Below, one piece after another: positions 61,539 through 64,000 of a stretch of DNA of 64,000 nucleotides; position 1 is the stretch's first letter; every line of letters starts with the position of its first letter. The DNA comes from RUG12461 sp045661345 (GTDB lineage Bacteria > Bacillota > Clostridia > Lachnospirales > Lachnospiraceae). Position numbers and translations under genes: made by a program. The stretch lies in the NCBI GenBank assembly GCA_045661345.1, contig JAZRFM010000005.1:62001-126000 (forward strand), written 5' to 3'. The notes beneath the pieces were generated by a model. That model searched no databases, had not been told where the DNA came from, and saw nothing but the letters and a program-made list of their open reading frames with translations.

Positions 61539-62513
61539 TTATTTCATTGCATCATAATACGACGTGTCTACAGATTCTGCGATATCATAAACGGTTCGCA
61601 TGATCTTGTTTTCATTCAGGAAGCGGATGGTATCATTCAACGCATCCAGATCCTCCCCTGTAATCTCCACCGTATACCGGAATTTCGGAATGATCTCCCG
61701 GAGCTGCTCCGGCTCCACGGAAAGATCTTCGGCTACCGCGTTCAGGGTTTTTTCGTCTAAGGTATCCAGCTCTTTTGCAGCCCTTTGGTATTGCTCCAGA
61801 ATGGCCGTCACCACCTCCGGATTCGACTCCGCATATTGATCCCGTACGACGATGCCGTTGATCCCGGCCAACCCGCAGTCGGATCCTTCCCCGATGATTT
61901 TCGCACCGATTTCATCACAGAGCCTCGTCACATTCGGTTCCCAGATGGAAACCGCATCCGCCTGTCCGGAGGAAAGAACCTGCTTCGCGTCCCCTGCGGC
62001 GATATTGACCAGCTGGATGTCGTTGATGGTGAGTCCTGCCGTTCCCAGGAATTTCTGTATCATATTATGGGCGGTGGAGCCGAAAACCGTGGCCACCCGT
62101 TTCCCGGCAAGGCCTGCCGCGTCTTTGACGCCGGAGCCGGCGGGTACCAGCACTGCATAGGAATCCGCGGCCCGTGCCGCGATGGCAACCACCTTTACCT
62201 CATTTTCGGGGGCGCATACCGTCACCACCGGCACGTCTCCGATCACACCGATATCCACATCTCCGGCAAGAAGCGCATCGTTCATCGGCGGACCGGAGGC
62301 AAACTCCTTCCACTCCACCAGAATCCCTTTCTTTAACAGCGCCTCCTCGATCCATCCATTTTCCTTCGCAATATACAGCGGGATGAATGCCGCTGATGGC
62401 TGAATCGCCATCCGCACCTTTCCGTTCGCACCGCTCCCCGGACCGGCGCATCCGGTGAACAGTCCCAGCAGAAGTATCATCACGCCGAGTGAACACGCCA
62501 GTCTTTTTTTCAT
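61539..62513 (-). CDS. ABC substrate-binding lipoprotein (nitrate/sulfonate/taurine type)
   Basis: 324 residues. Lipoprotein signal peptide with lipobox LFTGCAG (Cys 22). The periplasmic-binding fold of the NMT1/SsuA/TauA kind shows in VRMAIQPSAAFIPLYIAKEN, GDVDIGVIGDVPVV, VATVFGSTAHNMIQKF and WEPNVTRL. No permease or ATPase gene lies next to it in the window, so it may work with a transporter encoded elsewhere. It follows rpe by 3 bases. Confidence 0.9.
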   Translation of the reverse strand: MKKRLACSLGVMILLLGLFTGCAGPGSGANGKVRMAIQPSAAFIPLYIAKENGWIEEALLKKGILVEWKEFASGPPMNDALLAGDVDIGVIGDVPVVTVCAPENEVKVVAIAARAADSYAVLVPAGSGVKDAAGLAGKRVATVFGSTAHNMIQKFLGTAGLTINDIQLVNIAAGDAKQVLSSGQADAVSIWEPNVTRLCDEIGAKIIGEGSDCGLAGINGIVVRDQYAESNPEVVTAILEQYQRAAKELDTLDEKTLNAVAEDLSVEPEQLREIIPKFRYTVEITGEDLDALNDTIRFLNENKIMRTVYDIAESVDTSYYDAMK

Positions 62514-62516
62514 GCC

Positions 62517-63182
62517 CTACCCTCTCTGTTCCTCGGAAAGAATACGCAGGAAGTTCTCTGTGTTTTCCCGAATATCCCCGGCAAATACCGAACTGCCGGA
62601 CACCACGATGTTCGCGCCTGCCGCGAGCACCTCTCCCACATTCTCCAAAGTGATCCCGCCGTCCACCTCGATATCTGTCTTTAATCCCCTTTTTTTGATG
62701 GTCTCCCGCAGCATACGCACCTTTTCCAGCGTATAGGGAATCAGCTTCTGTCCCCCGTACCCGGGATTTACCGTCATCACGAGCACCATGTCTATCTTTT
62801 CCAGCACCCATCCGATCTGCTCGATGGGGGTGGCGGGGGAGAGTGCCACTCCCGCGATAATCCCTTTTTCATGGATCTTTTCGATGGTCGCATCCAGATG
62901 GGTAACCGCCTCCGCATGTACCGTGATGAGATCCGCTCCGCATTCATAAAACGCATCAATGTAGTGATCCGGATTCGTCACCATGAGATGCACATCGAAG
63001 ATCCGTTCTGTGCATTTGCGGATGGATCTTACCAGTGGCATCCCGAAGGATATATCCGGCACGAAGACCCCGTCCATGACGTCAATATGAAGGTATTGGG
63101 CTCCCGCACGGTCAAGTGTTTCGATCTGCTCTCCCAGCTTTGCAAAGTCAGCCGCCAGGATCGAGGGTGACAGACAATTCAT
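62517..63182 (-). CDS. rpe: Ribulose-phosphate 3-epimerase
   Basis: 221 residues, the usual length. SPSILAADFAKLGEQIETLD, YLHIDVMDGVFVPDISFG, HLMV, MTVNPGYGGQKLIPYTLEKV and VDGGI cover the barrel and metal-binding active site. Interconverts ribulose-5-P and xylulose-5-P. It overlaps rsgA by 4 bases (ATGA). Confidence 0.97.
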   Translation of the reverse strand: MNCLSPSILAADFAKLGEQIETLDRAGAQYLHIDVMDGVFVPDISFGMPLVRSIRKCTERIFDVHLMVTNPDHYIDAFYECGADLITVHAEAVTHLDATIEKIHEKGIIAGVALSPATPIEQIGWVLEKIDMVLVMTVNPGYGGQKLIPYTLEKVRMLRETIKKRGLKTDIEVDGGITLENVGEVLAAGANIVVSGSSVFAGDIRENTENFLRILSEEQRG

Positions 63183-64000
63183 GCAAATCCCTTTCTTTCT
63201 TTTAATTCTTCATAAAACAGCCTGTAGTTTTCATATCTTGTGGGCGGAATGTGTCCCGCCTCCAGCGCGTCCTTGACAGCGCACCCCGGCTCCGCGAGAT
63301 GACTGCATTGGGAAAATCTGCAGCGGGGAAGGAAGGGCTGAAACTCCGGATAATAGGAGGACAGCTCCTCTTTCCCGATCTCCGGCAGCAGGAGGGAACT
63401 GAATCCGGGGGTGTCCAGAATGTACCCGCCGTCTCCGAGAGAGATCAGTTCGCTGTGCCGGGTGGTATGCTTTCCGCGTTCAATCTTTTTGCTGACGTCG
63501 CCGGTCTCCATGGAAACCCTGCTCTGCAGGCAGTTGACGATGGTGGATTTCCCGACACCGGAAGGCCCTGCAACGGTGGTCATTTTCCGGTGCAAAAGCG
63601 CCTTCAGCTCCTTGATCCCCTCCCCTGTCTTTCCGCAGGTGAGAATGACCTGACAGCCCGCGCCGCCATAGGTGCTTTCCATGGAGATCAGTTCCGCCTC
63701 CGTCGCAAGATCCCTTTTGTTCAGTGCCAAAATGACCGGCAATCCCTGCACAGCCATGCGCAGCAAAAACCGGTCCAGAAGGTTGCTATTCGGCTCAGGC
63801 TGATGAAGGGAAAAGATCACCAGCGCCTGATCCACATTGGAGACCGCGGGACGAAGCAGCGTACACTTCCGGGGAAGGATCTCTGTCACATTCCCTTCCC
63901 GGCCGGCCGGATCCGTGACCTCCATCCGGACCAGATCCCCCACAAGAGGTTTCACCCCTTCCTTCCGGAAAAGCCCCTTCGCCTTACATGCGTAAACACC
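63179..64000 (-). CDS. rsgA: Ribosome small-subunit GTPase RsgA (5' end beyond window)
   Basis: Circularly permuted GTPase: G4-type ALNKRDL comes before G1 GPSGVGKST and G3-type DTPGFSS. A C-terminal zinc site follows (CRFSQCSHLAEPGCAV). The frame stays open to the window edge and reads VYACKAKGLFRKEG before the apparent GTG at 63955, which is typical OB-fold sequence, so the true start lies outside. Helps mature the 30S subunit. Confidence 0.96.
   Translation of the reverse strand, partial: GVYACKAKGLFRKEGVKPLVGDLVRMEVTDPAGREGNVTEILPRKCTLLRPAVSNVDQALVIFSLHQPEPNSNLLDRFLLRMAVQGLPVILALNKRDLATEAELISMESTYGGAGCQVILTCGKTGEGIKELKALLHRKMTTVAGPSGVGKSTIVNCLQSRVSMETGDVSKKIERGKHTTRHSELISLGDGGYILDTPGFSSLLLPEIGKEELSSYYPEFQPFLPRCRFSQCSHLAEPGCAVKDALEAGHIPPTRYENYRLFYEELKERKGFA

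Overview
The window looks like chromosomal DNA of a Clostridia-type Firmicute, plausibly Lachnospiraceae. Supporting signs are strong AAAGGAGG-type ribosome sites, a DtxR-type repressor on a feoA-feoA-feoB cluster, rsgA-rpe adjacency, GPH-type sugar transport and small 'VTGG' double-glycine leader peptides. This assignment is inference from gene content; no rRNA or other marker is present. Almost everything is on the minus strand, so transcription runs from high to low coordinates. Only the metal regulator (51978-52349) and a diguanylate cyclase (60360-61502) are on the plus strand.

About 40 kb (1-48.5 kb) is one contractile injection system (CIS) locus of the eCIS/Afp-PVC type, cut off at the left edge. 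In transcription order it starts with a control segment: two double-glycine-leader peptides, two membrane SpoIIE/PP2C phosphatases, the CIS AAA+ ATPase, an unrecognised 212-residue protein and a response regulator (48508 to 40315). Next comes an unusual envelope segment (40188 to 20175). It holds an eCIS-associated 617-residue protein, a one-span membrane protein that may be a degenerate kinase, a membrane protein with an inactive-looking class III cyclase domain, a membrane MORN-repeat protein, and three very large signal-peptide proteins of 1246, 1336 and 1824 residues. The particle genes follow (20027 to 1) in phage-like order: terminator/cap DUF4255, an unknown, a PAAR-like tip, sheath, tube, a tail-assembly protein with a probable -1 frameshift into a DUF6760 ORF, a repeat-bearing second tube-like protein, a coiled-coil candidate tape measure, two CIS-tube/LysM-type proteins, a split hub and spike, gp25-like, two large J-like baseplate proteins, and the start of one more gene.

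The right third is mostly a normal chromosome: the iron-uptake feo operon with three clear operators, then a tight minus-strand run of a GPH-type transporter, an Fe-S aldo/keto reductase and a cation diffusion facilitator. This run also contains a 1109-residue calpain-family cysteine protease followed by a 212-residue protein. That small protein is a clear paralog of the one next to the CIS ATPase, so the protease is the best candidate for CIS cargo in the window. The end holds a diguanylate cyclase, an ABC substrate-binding lipoprotein, rpe and the truncated rsgA.

My working model (inference) is a CIS that is docked to or operated at the cell envelope of a Gram-positive bacterium. Membrane sensors and phosphatases would control it, and large secreted coiled-coil proteins would form a path or scaffold through the wall. 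Three operon-head sites share the motif TGCC-N14-TTCGTATAA, suggesting common control of the control, envelope and particle segments.
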